Shown here in pieces: positions 1 through 8,962 of a stretch of DNA of 64,000 nt. The position numbers and the translations under genes were made by a program. Origin of the DNA: Edaphobacter sp. (GTDB taxonomy: Bacteria > Acidobacteriota > Terriglobia > Terriglobales > Acidobacteriaceae); the NCBI GenBank assembly GCA_025462645.1, contig JAOAPB010000069.1:124001-188000 (forward strand). The letters are read 5' to 3'. Below the pieces are notes generated by a model. The model saw only the letters and a list, made by a program, of their open reading frames with translations. It was not told the origin of the DNA and ran no database searches. Position 1 is the stretch's first letter; every line of letters begins with the position of its first letter.

Positions 1-52
1 TAGAGGACGAGAGGTGGCCGGGAACAGCCGTAAGGTGAGCCACAGCTTATCC

Positions 53-92
53 CTGTGAACCTGTGAACCTGTGAACCTGTGAACCTGTGAAC
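53..92. repeat. Five perfect copies of an 8-bp tandem repeat
   Basis: The unit ctgtgaac is repeated five times head to tail without mismatch, next to the terminator that follows acnA. It lies outside any gene I can support. Short perfect tandem arrays like this can gain or lose copies by slipped-strand replication. Nothing else was recognised in the first 50 bases. Confidence 0.95.
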
Positions 93-103
93 CACGCTAA
101 AGG

Positions 104-133
104 AAGCCCCGGCACATGACCGGGGCTTTTTTT
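104..133. terminator. Rho-independent hairpin downstream of acnA
   Basis: A 9-bp stem (aagccccgg paired with ccggggctt) closes a 7-base loop and runs into a T tract on the + strand. Read from the minus strand the hairpin is followed by cttccttt, a weaker U-rich tail. It lies 23 bases beyond the acnA stop codon, so it can terminate acnA and any gene entering from the left edge. Confidence 0.8.
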
Positions 134-155
134 CAACAGAGATGCAGCCGCAGAT

Positions 156-3056
156 CTATCCCCTGGCTGCCAGCTGCCGCAGTACATATTGCAGGATGCC
201 ACCGTTCTGGTAGTAGAGAATCTCCTGCGGCGTATCGATCCGAACCGTCGCAGAGAACTCGATCGTCTTCCCCAGATCCGACTCGGCAAAGACCGTAACG
301 ACCTTCCCGTCGGCGAACTTGCCGTCGAGCATGGCCTTAAGCTGTCCGCGAGTATCTCCGATTGCGTATACCTCTTCGCCCGTCAGGCGCAGCGACTCGG
401 CGTTCTGACCCGGCAGGAACTGCAGGGGAAGAATGCCCATGCCGACCAGGTTCGACCGGTGGATCCGCTCATAGCTCTCCGCGATGACGAACCGAATGCC
501 CAGCAAACGCGGCCCCTTGGCAGCCCAGTCTCGCGACGACCCCGACCCGTACTCCTTGCCGGCAAGGATCGCGAGCGGCGTTCCCCGCTTCGCATACTCC
601 ACCGAGGCGTCGTAGATCGACATCGGAAGGTCTTCTGGAAGCAGGCGCGTAACGCCGCCCTCAGTCCCCGGAGCCAGCTTGTTCCGCAGCCGCACATTCG
701 CGAACGTGCCGCGCACCATGACCTCATGGTTGCCGCGCCGCGAGCCGTAGCTGTTGAAGTCGGAAGGCTTCACACCGTGGTCGATGAGGTACTTGCCCGC
801 AGGTCCATTCAGCTTGATTGAGCCAGCCGGGGAGATGTGGTCGGTCGTGACCGAGTCGCCAAGGACTGCTAGAACGCGGGCTCCGTGGATGTCCTCCACC
901 GGCTCGGGCTGCGCCTTCATGCCGTCGAAGTAAGGGGCCTTGCGGATGTACGTCGAATCCGGCTCCCAGCCATACGTCTTCCCGTCGGGGAACTTCAGGT
1001 TCTGCCAGTTCTGGTCGCCATCGGAGACGGTCGAGTACTCGTGCCGGAACATCTCCGAATCGATTGAGCTCGCAACGGTAGCAGAGACCTCCTGCTGCGT
1101 GGGCCAGATGTCCCTGAGGAACACCGGCTGGCCGTCCTTATCCTTGCCTAACGGCTCCGTGTCGAAGTTATGGCCGATATGCCCCGCCAGCGCATAGGCC
1201 ACCACCAGCGGCGGGCTCATCAGGTAGTTCGCCCGAACCTCGGAGGAGATGCGTCCCTCGAAGTTCCGGTTCCCCGACAGCACCGACACCGCAACTAGCC
1301 CGTGATCCTCAATCGCCTTCGAAACGTCCGAGGGCAGGGGTCCAGAGTTGCCGATACAGGTCGTGCATCCATAGCCAACCACCTGGAAGCGAAGCTTGTC
1401 GAGGAATGGCATCAGACCCGACTTGATGTAGTAGTCCGTCACCACGCGCGACCCGGGAGCGAGCGAGGTCTTCACCCACGGAGGCGTGCTAAGGCCCTTT
1501 TCTACTGCCTTCTTGGCCAGCAAGCCAGCGGCGATCATCACATAGGGGTTCGACGTATTGGTGCACGACGTAATCGCTGCAATCACAATCGAGCCGTGAT
1601 CAAGATAAGGCTCCGGATCGACACCGAAGCGGCTCCGGATCGATACTGGGGGAGCCTCGAGCGTCGCCACGCCGCCACCCTCTGCCTGCAGCGTCGCAAC
1701 CTGAACTGTAGGCGCTTCGACGACTGCCGCCCGCACCGCGGGGTGGCCGCCCTCGCTCTCCCATCGAACGAGCTGGCGGGCTACCTGGCTATTGGAATTG
1801 GGTCCAAGCAATCCGGGCAACTGCTCCTTGAAGCTGGCTCCCGCCTTCGAGAGCAGCACTCGGTCCTGAGGGCGCTTCGGTCCCGCTACGCTCGGCTCAA
1901 CCGTCGCGAGATCCAGCGAGATCGTCGCCGAGTACTCGGCCTCCGGCGCATCCGCCGTATGGAAAAGTCCCTGCTCGCGGTAATAAGCCTCGACCAGCGC
2001 GATCTGCTCCTCGGTCCGGCCCGTCAGCCGCAGGTAGCGCAGCGTCTCGGCATCCACCGGGAAGATCCCGCACGTAGCGCCATACTCTGGAGCCATGTTG
2101 GCAATGGTCGCGCGATCGGCTAGCGGCAGCTCGGCGATTCCCGGTCCGTAGAACTCGACGAACTTGCCCACAACGCCAAGCTTGCGCAGCGCCTCCGTAA
2201 CGGTCAGCACCAGGTCAGTCGCTGTCGTCCCTTCCTTCAGCTTGCCCGTCAGCCTGAACCCGACCACCTGCGGCACCAGCATCGAGACCGGCTGGCCCAG
2301 CATCGCCGCCTCGGCTTCGATGCCGCCAACACCCCAGCCCAGCACACCCAGGCCATTGATCATCGTCGTATGCGAGTCCGTTCCCACCAGCGTATCGGGG
2401 TAGGCGTGGACGTTGCCCTCCGCATCCGGCTGCGTCGTGAATACTACCCGCGCCAGATACTCCAGATTCACCTGGTGGCAGATTCCCATCCCCGGCGGTA
2501 CCGCCGAGAAGTTCCGAAACGCCGTCTGTCCCCACTTCAGGAACGCATACCGCTCACGGTTCCGCTGAAACTCCAGAGCGGCGTTGAGGTCGTAGGCTCG
2601 CTCCGTACCGAACTCATCCACCTGCACCGAGTGGTCGATCACCAGCTCCGCGGGCTGCAGCGGATTGATCTTCTCCGGATCGCCGCCCAAAGCACGCATG
2701 GCATCGCGCATGGCGGCGAGGTCGACCACCGCCGGAACGCCGGTGAAGTCCTGCATCAGGACTCGCGCGGGCATATAGGCGATCTCGCGCGAGGGCTCCG
2801 CCTTGGGATCCCAGTTGGCAAGAAATTTGATATCGTCGTCTGTGACGGTACGGCCATCCTCATGACGCAGCAGGTTCTCCAGCAGGATACGCAGCGAGAA
2901 CGGAAGCCGCGTCAGGTTGATGCCCGCCTCTGCCAATGATTGCAGGCGGAACATGTGGACAGTCTTCGAGCCCGATTTCAACTGGGACTTGGCTTTAAAG
3001 GAGTCAGGGTAAGTCTGGGCAATCTCGGGGTAGGTCTGGACAATCTTGGTCGACAT
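156..3056 (-). CDS. acnA: Aconitate hydratase A (aconitase)
   Basis: This enzyme interconverts citrate and isocitrate through cis-aconitate in the cytoplasmic TCA cycle, using a [4Fe-4S] cluster. The 966-residue product is slightly longer than most AcnA/IRP-type aconitases (around 900). The cluster cysteines are visible in SCTNTSNPYVM and GYGCTTCIGNSGPL. The swivel domain carries the substrate-binding segment GSGSSRDWAAKG. The start ATG is preceded by a ggagaaag ribosome-binding site. The first 15 residues contain an imperfect repeat of QTYP encoded by a roughly 21-bp tandem duplication, so part of the extra length is a recent N-terminal expansion. The gene stands alone and is followed by a hairpin terminator. 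Identification is secure; AcnA rather than AcnB follows from the domain order. Confidence 0.97.
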   Translation of the reverse strand: MSTKIVQTYPEIAQTYPDSFKAKSQLKSGSKTVHMFRLQSLAEAGINLTRLPFSLRILLENLLRHEDGRTVTDDDIKFLANWDPKAEPSREIAYMPARVLMQDFTGVPAVVDLAAMRDAMRALGGDPEKINPLQPAELVIDHSVQVDEFGTERAYDLNAALEFQRNRERYAFLKWGQTAFRNFSAVPPGMGICHQVNLEYLARVVFTTQPDAEGNVHAYPDTLVGTDSHTTMINGLGVLGWGVGGIEAEAAMLGQPVSMLVPQVVGFRLTGKLKEGTTATDLVLTVTEALRKLGVVGKFVEFYGPGIAELPLADRATIANMAPEYGATCGIFPVDAETLRYLRLTGRTEEQIALVEAYYREQGLFHTADAPEAEYSATISLDLATVEPSVAGPKRPQDRVLLSKAGASFKEQLPGLLGPNSNSQVARQLVRWESEGGHPAVRAAVVEAPTVQVATLQAEGGGVATLEAPPVSIRSRFGVDPEPYLDHGSIVIAAITSCTNTSNPYVMIAAGLLAKKAVEKGLSTPPWVKTSLAPGSRVVTDYYIKSGLMPFLDKLRFQVVGYGCTTCIGNSGPLPSDVSKAIEDHGLVAVSVLSGNRNFEGRISSEVRANYLMSPPLVVAYALAGHIGHNFDTEPLGKDKDGQPVFLRDIWPTQQEVSATVASSIDSEMFRHEYSTVSDGDQNWQNLKFPDGKTYGWEPDSTYIRKAPYFDGMKAQPEPVEDIHGARVLAVLGDSVTTDHISPAGSIKLNGPAGKYLIDHGVKPSDFNSYGSRRGNHEVMVRGTFANVRLRNKLAPGTEGGVTRLLPEDLPMSIYDASVEYAKRGTPLAILAGKEYGSGSSRDWAAKGPRLLGIRFVIAESYERIHRSNLVGMGILPLQFLPGQNAESLRLTGEEVYAIGDTRGQLKAMLDGKFADGKVVTVFAESDLGKTIEFSATVRIDTPQEILYYQNGGILQYVLRQLAARG

Positions 3057-3336
3057 TTTTCTTTCTCCGGGAGAGCGCTTATCGAGCGCGAAGTAAGGGC
3101 TGGGGACGCGACTTGCGGCCTCAAGCGACGACGGGTGAAGCCTATCAAATTTTCAGGGGATGAGTAGTATTTAGGAGCGACCGCGGTCAGGGCGACCGTG
3201 GCGAAAGCGCTTCGTCTTGGGAAGGCAGCCAGCCATCTTTTTCATTTTACGTCGGTTCGACAAGATGCGAAAGTATCACGTTGTAAAAAACGCATCTCAT
3301 GTCAGAAGTGTGGGTTAATCAATACGAGGAGCCACG

Positions 3337-4947
3337 ATGCACACAATGGGATCCAGGTTCGGCCGTAACATATTGCGCTTGGCAATTGGCATTACGGCAC
3401 TAGCAACAATCTTTGGTATCTCCGGCTGCCATAAGGCTCCGAGCTTCACCTCCGCCGCAGTCCAGGACTCGGGGCCAGATCCAACGGACGTGAACATGGC
3501 ACCGGTAGATGGCGGTCAGCAGCAGCAGCCAGTTGCTCCCGTCCCGGTACAGAGGCAGAGCGCACCGGCACGGGCCCAGGGCCAGCCCATTCAGAACGAG
3601 AGCCAGCAGCGCGCCCAGGAGTATGCGCAGACCGGAGCCCAGTCCGGAGCACCCGCCGAACCCCAGCAGGACCAGTCCTACGCACCTGAGTCCCCGAACT
3701 CCAACGACCAGTACGACCCGAACGCGGAAGATGATATCGACGCGGGGCAGCAGGCACTCGAAGCCGAAGCTCCTCCCCCGGCGCTCCCCGTCTATCAGCA
3801 ACCCGAAGCTCCAGCGCCCAACTACATCTGGACTCCCGGCTACTGGAGCTACGCCCCCATCGGCTACTACTGGGTTCCCGGAGCCTGGGTCGCCGCTCCA
3901 TACCCGGGTGCTCTCTGGACCCCCGGCTACTGGGGCTACTTCGGCAATCGCTATCGCTTCCACCGAGGTTTCTGGGGCTTGCACATCGGCTTCTACGGCG
4001 GCATCAACTATGGCTTCGGCTACATCGGCTCGGGCTATCGCGGAGGCTACTGGAACGGCAACAACTTCTACTACAACCGCGCCGTCAACCGCATCAACGT
4101 AACCCGCATCACCAACGTCTACAACCGCACCGTCATCGTCAACAACAACTACAACCGAATCTCCTACAACGGGGGACGTGGCGGTATCCCGGTAAGGCCG
4201 CAGCCTGCGGAGATCGCGGCCATGCGCGGTCCCAGAGTTCCGCCCATGTCCGCCCAGATCCAGAACCAGCATCAGGCCTCGCAGAATCGCCAGCAGTTCT
4301 TCAATCAGAACAAGGGCCGCCCCGCAATCATTGCAGCGCCAAGGCCGTTCGTTGCAGACAAGGGCATCACTCGCCCGGTAGCCCGTCCGATGCCAGTGAA
4401 CCAGCCGCAGGTACGACCCGGCCAGCCCAACGGCCCACAGGTACGTCCGGGACAGCCGCAGATCCAACCGGCGCGTCCAGGTCAGCCGCAGATAAGGCCC
4501 GGACAATCCCAGATAAGGCCAGCGGAGCCATCTGCTCGCCCAAGCCAGCCTCAACTGAGACCTACGCAACCACAGGTACGTCCCACCCAACCGGAGACCC
4601 GGCCTATTCAGCCGCAGGTCAGGCCCACGCAACCGCAGATAAGGCCTACCCCTGAACCACAACCCAGACCCGCCCCCCAGCCGCAGATCAGACCTACCCC
4701 TCAACCTCAACCCCGGCCCATGCAGCCGCAGATGCCTCGGCCCCAACCAGCCGAGCGTCCCGTACCGCAACCGCGACCTATGCCACAGCAGCCCCGGCCT
4801 ATGCCACAGCAGCAGCAACCGCGGCCCATGCAGCAGCAGCCACGGCCAATGCCACAAGCCCAGCCACAGCAGCAGCAGCGAATGGCTCAACCCACGCAGC
4901 AGCCACGACCCATGCAGGCTCCCCGGGAAGAAAACCGTCCTCGCTAA
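3337..4947 (+). CDS. Lipoprotein with YXWxPGxW repeats and a Pro/Gln/Arg-rich tail
   Basis: This 536-residue exported protein has no known enzymatic role. It begins with a lipoprotein signal peptide ending in the lipobox ISGC near residue 30. A Gln-rich linker follows. Around residues 160-200 there are three YXWxPGxW-type motifs (YIWTPGYW, YYWVPGAW, ALWTPGYW), the hallmark of the YXWGXW repeat family. A Gly/Tyr/Asn-rich segment comes next. The last 200 or so residues are a low-complexity array of QVRPGQP, QIRPTQP and RPMPQQ units. Such tails are usually disordered and could bind the cell wall or polyanions, which is inference. The ATG has a gagga ribosome-binding site seven bases upstream. 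The gene is monocistronic, facing a strong terminator. Large antisense ORFs over its tail are composition artefacts. Confidence 0.85.
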   Translation: MHTMGSRFGRNILRLAIGITALATIFGISGCHKAPSFTSAAVQDSGPDPTDVNMAPVDGGQQQQPVAPVPVQRQSAPARAQGQPIQNESQQRAQEYAQTGAQSGAPAEPQQDQSYAPESPNSNDQYDPNAEDDIDAGQQALEAEAPPPALPVYQQPEAPAPNYIWTPGYWSYAPIGYYWVPGAWVAAPYPGALWTPGYWGYFGNRYRFHRGFWGLHIGFYGGINYGFGYIGSGYRGGYWNGNNFYYNRAVNRINVTRITNVYNRTVIVNNNYNRISYNGGRGGIPVRPQPAEIAAMRGPRVPPMSAQIQNQHQASQNRQQFFNQNKGRPAIIAAPRPFVADKGITRPVARPMPVNQPQVRPGQPNGPQVRPGQPQIQPARPGQPQIRPGQSQIRPAEPSARPSQPQLRPTQPQVRPTQPETRPIQPQVRPTQPQIRPTPEPQPRPAPQPQIRPTPQPQPRPMQPQMPRPQPAERPVPQPRPMPQQPRPMPQQQQPRPMQQQPRPMPQAQPQQQQRMAQPTQQPRPMQAPREENRPR

Positions 4948-4961
4948 CATCCACCCATCCA

Positions 4962-5001
4962 CCAAACAAAAGACCCGCGATGAGGCGGGTCTTTTGTTTG
5001 G
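4962..5001. terminator. 17-bp bidirectional terminator between convergent genes
   Basis: A perfect 17-bp inverted repeat (ccaaacaaaagacccgc and its complement) encloses the loop gatgag. The arms themselves carry the A and T tracts, so the hairpin works from either side. It separates the YXWxPGxW lipoprotein gene from the convergent zinc-ribbon gene. Confidence 0.92.
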
Positions 5002-5012
5002 TTCCGTATCGC

Positions 5013-5606
5013 TTACGCAATAGACGCGGGATCGCTCTCCAACCAAACCCGATCGCAGACCTCGCATCGCCACTGATTCGTCGGTTCGATGGACTCCAGC
5101 AGGGGATCGGCAGCGCCGCATCCCGGACAGATCGGAACAACGAACTGGTCCCGTGTCCGCACCAGGATCTTGAACTCCTCCGGAATCGGCTGCGACAGAA
5201 TAGCTGTGGCCCTCGCAATATCCTCCGGTACGACTGCCAGTCTCGGCGCTCTCCAGTCGAATCGCTCCGCGCCGGGGAGGATGACTTCGCACTCGATCCC
5301 CGCAGCTCGCAACGCCTCACCGGCAGCCAGAGCATCTTCGTTCTCGGCAAACTCCCAGACGCAATCCTCCGGGGCTACCGAGCCAAAGCGATTGCTAGAA
5401 GTCGTATCGTCTACGGCAGCATCAGCCGCCAATCCACTCACCTGAGGAGGAAGATCAAGCCGACGATGCGCTATCTCGGCCCGTAACACCTCCTGAGCCG
5501 TCTCCGTGAGATCGCTCATATCGCGCGCAAGGGCCAGCAGCTCCTTATCGCCAAACTCGCCATACAGCCGGGTGAGCCGTTCATACTGCTCCGCATCGCC
5601 GATCAA
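5013..5606 (-). CDS. DUF2007-like protein with C-terminal zinc ribbon
   Basis: The 197-residue protein has no assigned function. Residues 1-55 are helical and charged. The middle (around 95-150) resembles the DUF2007 putative signal-transducing fold, ending in RLAVVPEDIARATAIL. The C-terminus holds a CPGC...CEVC zinc ribbon. No signal peptide or membrane segment is seen, so it is probably cytoplasmic. The start is TTG, supported by a GGAG eight bases upstream. It lies 30 bases downstream of the Nramp transporter on the same strand, so the two probably form an operon under the palindromic operator upstream of the transporter. Whether it senses metal is speculative. Confidence 0.75.
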   Translation of the reverse strand: MIGDAEQYERLTRLYGEFGDKELLALARDMSDLTETAQEVLRAEIAHRRLDLPPQVSGLAADAAVDDTTSSNRFGSVAPEDCVWEFAENEDALAAGEALRAAGIECEVILPGAERFDWRAPRLAVVPEDIARATAILSQPIPEEFKILVRTRDQFVVPICPGCGAADPLLESIEPTNQWRCEVCDRVWLESDPASIA

Positions 5607-5636
5607 AGTTGTCTCCAGATGGGTAGGAATTCAACG

Positions 5637-7037
5637 CTAGTCGCCAAAGGCAATCTGCCCCAGCAGAACCACGTTCAGCGTAAGGATAATCCCCACAGCA
5701 GCCCACCCCGCAATACGCGTTCGCAGAGCGCTGGCAAACGTGTCCATCACCGATCGCTTGCTGGTCAGCACTAGTAGAGGAATCAGCGCGAAGGGCAACG
5801 TAAAGCTCAGCACCACCTGCGAGAGAATCAGGATCTTCAAAGGATCGAGCCCAACCGCAATCACGATCAGCGCCGGAATAATGGTGATCAGCCGTCGCAG
5901 GAAGATCGAGAACTTGACGTCGAGAAATCCCTCGATGATCACCTGCCCTGCCATCACACCCACCGTCGAAGACGACAGCCCCGAGCACAGCAGAGCCACC
6001 GCGAACACAGTAGCGGACATCGGCCCTAGCAGCGGCCCCAGCGTGTGGTACGCATCCTCGATGCTCGGTGCCTTGCCGCTATGAACGAACGCCACCGCCG
6101 CCATCACGATCATCGCCGAGTTGATCAGCCACGCCCCGTTCATCGCCACAAAGACGTCGATCAGCTCAAACCGCAGATAACTCCGTCGCACGCCATGTCC
6201 TACCGTCTTCGGAGGCTTCGCCATCTGCTTCAGCCGTGGCTGCACCAGCGCTGAATGCAGGTAGATCACATGCGGCATCACGGTCGCTCCCAGCATCCCC
6301 ACGGCGACATACAAGCTACTGTGGAAGTCTCCCCGATCGAGTGTCGGTACAAGCACATGAAACGCCGCTAGCCTCCAGTCAGGATGCACCAGGAATATCT
6401 CGAATCCATAGCAGAGCCCGATGATCCCAACGAATGCCATGATGCCTCGCTCCAGCCAGCGAAAGCCGGCCAGATCCAGCGCCAGGATGAGAAACACCAG
6501 CACCGAGGAGACCAGCGCCGCGATAAACAGCGACCCCGTCCGCGACCATCCGTGCGCCAGCATAGCCGGACCCACCAGCAGATAGAATCCCAACGCCGCA
6601 CCAAGGAACTCCGCGAGGTCCGTGGCAATCGCCGAGCATTCGGCGGCTACCCACAAAAAAATCGTCAGCGGCCGCGAGAAGTGCCTTCGGCAGTTCTGCG
6701 GCAGCGTAAGCCCCGTCACGATGCCCAGCTTCGCCGACAGGTACTGGATCAGGATGGCCATCGCGTTCGACCACAGCAGCACCCACAATAGGCGATACCC
6801 AAATCGGCTGCCACCCTCAATATTCGTAGCAAAGTTGCCCGGATCGATATAAGCGACTGAGGCCACAAACGCCGGCCCAAAGTACGTCCACATCTCGTTG
6901 CGACGAAAACTGAACCTGCGCGGAGCAGCAACGGTGCTCGTCGCAGCAGTCAATGCCGCCGGCGAGTCAGTGAGCGATTCCGTCTCCACCTCAGGAAAAT
7001 CAGTCTCGGCCGAATGCGATGATCGAAGATCCACCAT
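5637..7037 (-). CDS. mntH: Nramp-family divalent metal transporter (MntH-like)
   Basis: This is a proton-coupled Mn2+/Fe2+ importer of the inner membrane. The 466-residue protein has the about 11 hydrophobic segments expected of the family. TM1 carries the DPGN metal-coordinating motif (VAYIDPGNFATN) and TM6 the MPHVIYLHS motif, in which the Met and the LHS region correspond to the second half of the metal site. The ATG has a GGAG ribosome-binding site. A perfect palindrome of DtxR/MntR type lies about 75 bases upstream. Bacterial Nramp proteins include Mn-selective and broader members, so the symbol rests on family and operator rather than proven substrate. Confidence 0.92.
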   Translation of the reverse strand: MVDLRSSHSAETDFPEVETESLTDSPAALTAATSTVAAPRRFSFRRNEMWTYFGPAFVASVAYIDPGNFATNIEGGSRFGYRLLWVLLWSNAMAILIQYLSAKLGIVTGLTLPQNCRRHFSRPLTIFLWVAAECSAIATDLAEFLGAALGFYLLVGPAMLAHGWSRTGSLFIAALVSSVLVFLILALDLAGFRWLERGIMAFVGIIGLCYGFEIFLVHPDWRLAAFHVLVPTLDRGDFHSSLYVAVGMLGATVMPHVIYLHSALVQPRLKQMAKPPKTVGHGVRRSYLRFELIDVFVAMNGAWLINSAMIVMAAVAFVHSGKAPSIEDAYHTLGPLLGPMSATVFAVALLCSGLSSSTVGVMAGQVIIEGFLDVKFSIFLRRLITIIPALIVIAVGLDPLKILILSQVVLSFTLPFALIPLLVLTSKRSVMDTFASALRTRIAGWAAVGIILTLNVVLLGQIAFGD

Positions 7038-7110
7038 GCCACTCCATTCAGTTCAGTCAATCGAGTCGTCGGTTCATTCAGGTCGGGCAAGTTACCCTTC
7101 GTCCCGATAA

Positions 7111-7124
7111 TTAGGTATACCTAA
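7111..7124. promoter_or_regulatory. Palindromic DtxR/MntR-type operator
   Basis: The 14-bp sequence ttaggtatacctaa is a perfect palindrome 74 bases upstream of the Nramp transporter start. It resembles operators of the DtxR/MntR metalloregulators, whose half sites contain TTAGG. The position fits repression of the transporter when Mn or Fe is sufficient. The regulator gene is not in this window. Confidence 0.7.
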
Positions 7125-7298
7125 ATTAAAAAGACGAGTCAATGATGTTTTCGTTTTTATCGTGTCACTGCTGCGAACTGGTGCTCGGCCTCTGTCTTTC
7201 TCATAAGATAGCGATAGCGCAACTGCGCCCGAAGCTCATCGCGTACACCACGCCCGGTAAAGATCAACAAGACCAGCCGTCTGCACAGGAGTTCGCCC

Positions 7299-7799
7299 AT
7301 GCCTCTCGCCGAAGACCTCGCCGCCATCATCCACCAGGAAGCTGAGCTCCACTTTCCCCACTTCGACCACAACACCGCCTGGAGCCTCGGCCTCACCCTC
7401 CGTGAGCTGGCCGTCTCCCGCAAACACCCAATCGTCATCGACGTCCGCCGCTTCGGCCAGCCCTACCAGCCTCTCTTCTACACCGCCCTGCCCGGCACTA
7501 CGCCCGACAACGCCCGTTGGGTTCAGCGAAAATCCAACGTCGTTGCCCGCTTCCACCGTAGCTCGTATCAGCTAGGACTCTACCTGCAGCAAAACAAGAT
7601 CACCTTCGCCGAGAAATATTCCCTGCCCGACGCCGACTATGCCACCCATGGCGGCAGCTTCCCCATCCACATCACCGGCTCTGGCATCATCGGCAGCGTC
7701 ACCGTCTCCGGCCTCCCGCAGCGAGAGGACCACAACCTCGTCGTCGAGGGCCTCTGCATCGAACTCCGCCGAGACCACAACTCCCTCCGTCTCGCCTAA
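7299..7799 (+). CDS. UPF0303 / haem-degrading-domain family protein
   Basis: This 166-residue protein matches the UPF0303 (HbpS-like, haem-degrading domain) family by its N-terminal layout and by segments such as PIVIDVRRFGQPYQPLFY and GGSFPIHITGSGIIG. Members fold like GlcG/HbpS; most have no proven activity. It is close to the usual family length of about 160 residues. There is no signal peptide. The ATG is preceded by caggag. Its stop codon overlaps the stop of the convergent tgt gene by four bases, so no terminator separates them. It diverges from the Nramp gene across the operator region. Confidence 0.85.
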   Translation: MPLAEDLAAIIHQEAELHFPHFDHNTAWSLGLTLRELAVSRKHPIVIDVRRFGQPYQPLFYTALPGTTPDNARWVQRKSNVVARFHRSSYQLGLYLQQNKITFAEKYSLPDADYATHGGSFPIHITGSGIIGSVTVSGLPQREDHNLVVEGLCIELRRDHNSLRLA

Positions 7800-8938
7800 T
7801 TCGAGCACGTTGATCTCGCCAACTCTCCGCGTACCTTCTTCATGGTATCCAGATAAAATGCCAAGTTGTGGACGCTATTCAACACCGCGCTCAGCGGCTC
7901 CCCCGAAGCATAGAGATGCCTTAGATAGGCTCGCGTATACCGCCCACAGACCATGCATCCACACCCTGCATCGATTGGCCTCTGATCCTCTGCGTACTCC
8001 AGCTTCTTGATATTCAGCCGCTGCACCTTGCCTGCTTCATCCCGTAGGAACAGCAGCCCATGCCGTCCGGCTCGGGTCGGCAGCACGCAGTCCATCATGT
8101 CCACGCCCATCTTCGCGTACTCTTCAATCTCATCGGGATACCCCACCCCCATCACATAACGAGGCTTGTCCTTGGGCAGCCACTCCAGCGTCCGCGCAAT
8201 CATCTCGCGAGTCACCTCGCGCGGTTCGCCAACAGCCAATCCGCCAATCGCATACCCCGGCAGCTCCATCTCCACCAGACGCTCCGCCGACTCCTTCCGC
8301 AGATCGGCATACATTCCACCCTGCACGATCCCGAAGAGACTCTGCGTCTTCCCATCCTTCTGAGAGAACCAAGGCACCAGATGCTTGTTCTCCTCAAAGT
8401 GATTGCGCGACCGCTGAGCCCACGCATGAGTCAGCCCCATACTCTCCCGCGTCCGCTCATATGTCGCCGGATGCTCGACGCACTCGTCGAACACCATCGC
8501 AATATCGGCCCCCAGAGCGATCTGCACATCCATCGAGTGCTCCGGCGAGAAGAAGTGCTTGCTCCCATCAAGATGCGACCGGAACTCCACGCCTTCCTGC
8601 GTAATCTTCCGCAGCCCGCTCAAGCTGAACACCTGGAACCCACCTGAGTCCGTCAGCATCGGACGCTCCCAGCTCATGAACCGATGCACCCCACCCATCC
8701 GTCGCACCAGCTCATGTCCTGGCCGCAGATACAGGTGATACGTATTCGCCAGAATGATCTGCGCGCCTTCGCCATCCGCGCCAATCTCCTCCAGCAGACT
8801 CTGCGGCACGGCCTTCACCGAGGCTGCCGTTCCCACCGGCATGAACACCGGAGTCTGCACCACACCATGCGGCAGCGTCAGCGCTCCCCTGCGGCCCCCA
8901 CCCTCTGCCGCTGCCTGAATCTCAAAAGAAAGTCCCAT
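7796..8938 (-). CDS. tgt: Queuine tRNA-guanine transglycosylase
   Basis: Tgt exchanges guanine-34 of GUN anticodons for the queuine precursor preQ1. The 380-residue protein has the full TIM-barrel signature set: TDSGGFQVFS with the first catalytic Asp, FGIVQGG, GGLAVGE in the substrate pocket, and DCVLPTRAGRHG with the nucleophilic Asp. A zinc site CGCMVC with a downstream His lies near residue 315. Length is typical of bacterial Tgt. The start ATG lies 24 bases after the stop of the upstream exported-protein gene, suggesting co-transcription. The 3' end overlaps the convergent UPF0303 gene by four bases. Confidence 0.97.
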   Translation of the reverse strand: MGLSFEIQAAAEGGGRRGALTLPHGVVQTPVFMPVGTAASVKAVPQSLLEEIGADGEGAQIILANTYHLYLRPGHELVRRMGGVHRFMSWERPMLTDSGGFQVFSLSGLRKITQEGVEFRSHLDGSKHFFSPEHSMDVQIALGADIAMVFDECVEHPATYERTRESMGLTHAWAQRSRNHFEENKHLVPWFSQKDGKTQSLFGIVQGGMYADLRKESAERLVEMELPGYAIGGLAVGEPREVTREMIARTLEWLPKDKPRYVMGVGYPDEIEEYAKMGVDMMDCVLPTRAGRHGLLFLRDEAGKVQRLNIKKLEYAEDQRPIDAGCGCMVCGRYTRAYLRHLYASGEPLSAVLNSVHNLAFYLDTMKKVRGELARSTCSN

Positions 8939-8962
8939 TAATCAGATTGTAGAAGCCCGCCT

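Noticed and set aside
3400-5292. 630-aa minus-strand ORF opposite the YXWxPGxW lipoprotein
   Set aside because: It mirrors the repetitive GC-rich tail of the real gene, has a low-complexity Leu/Arg-rich product and runs through the strong terminator at 4962.
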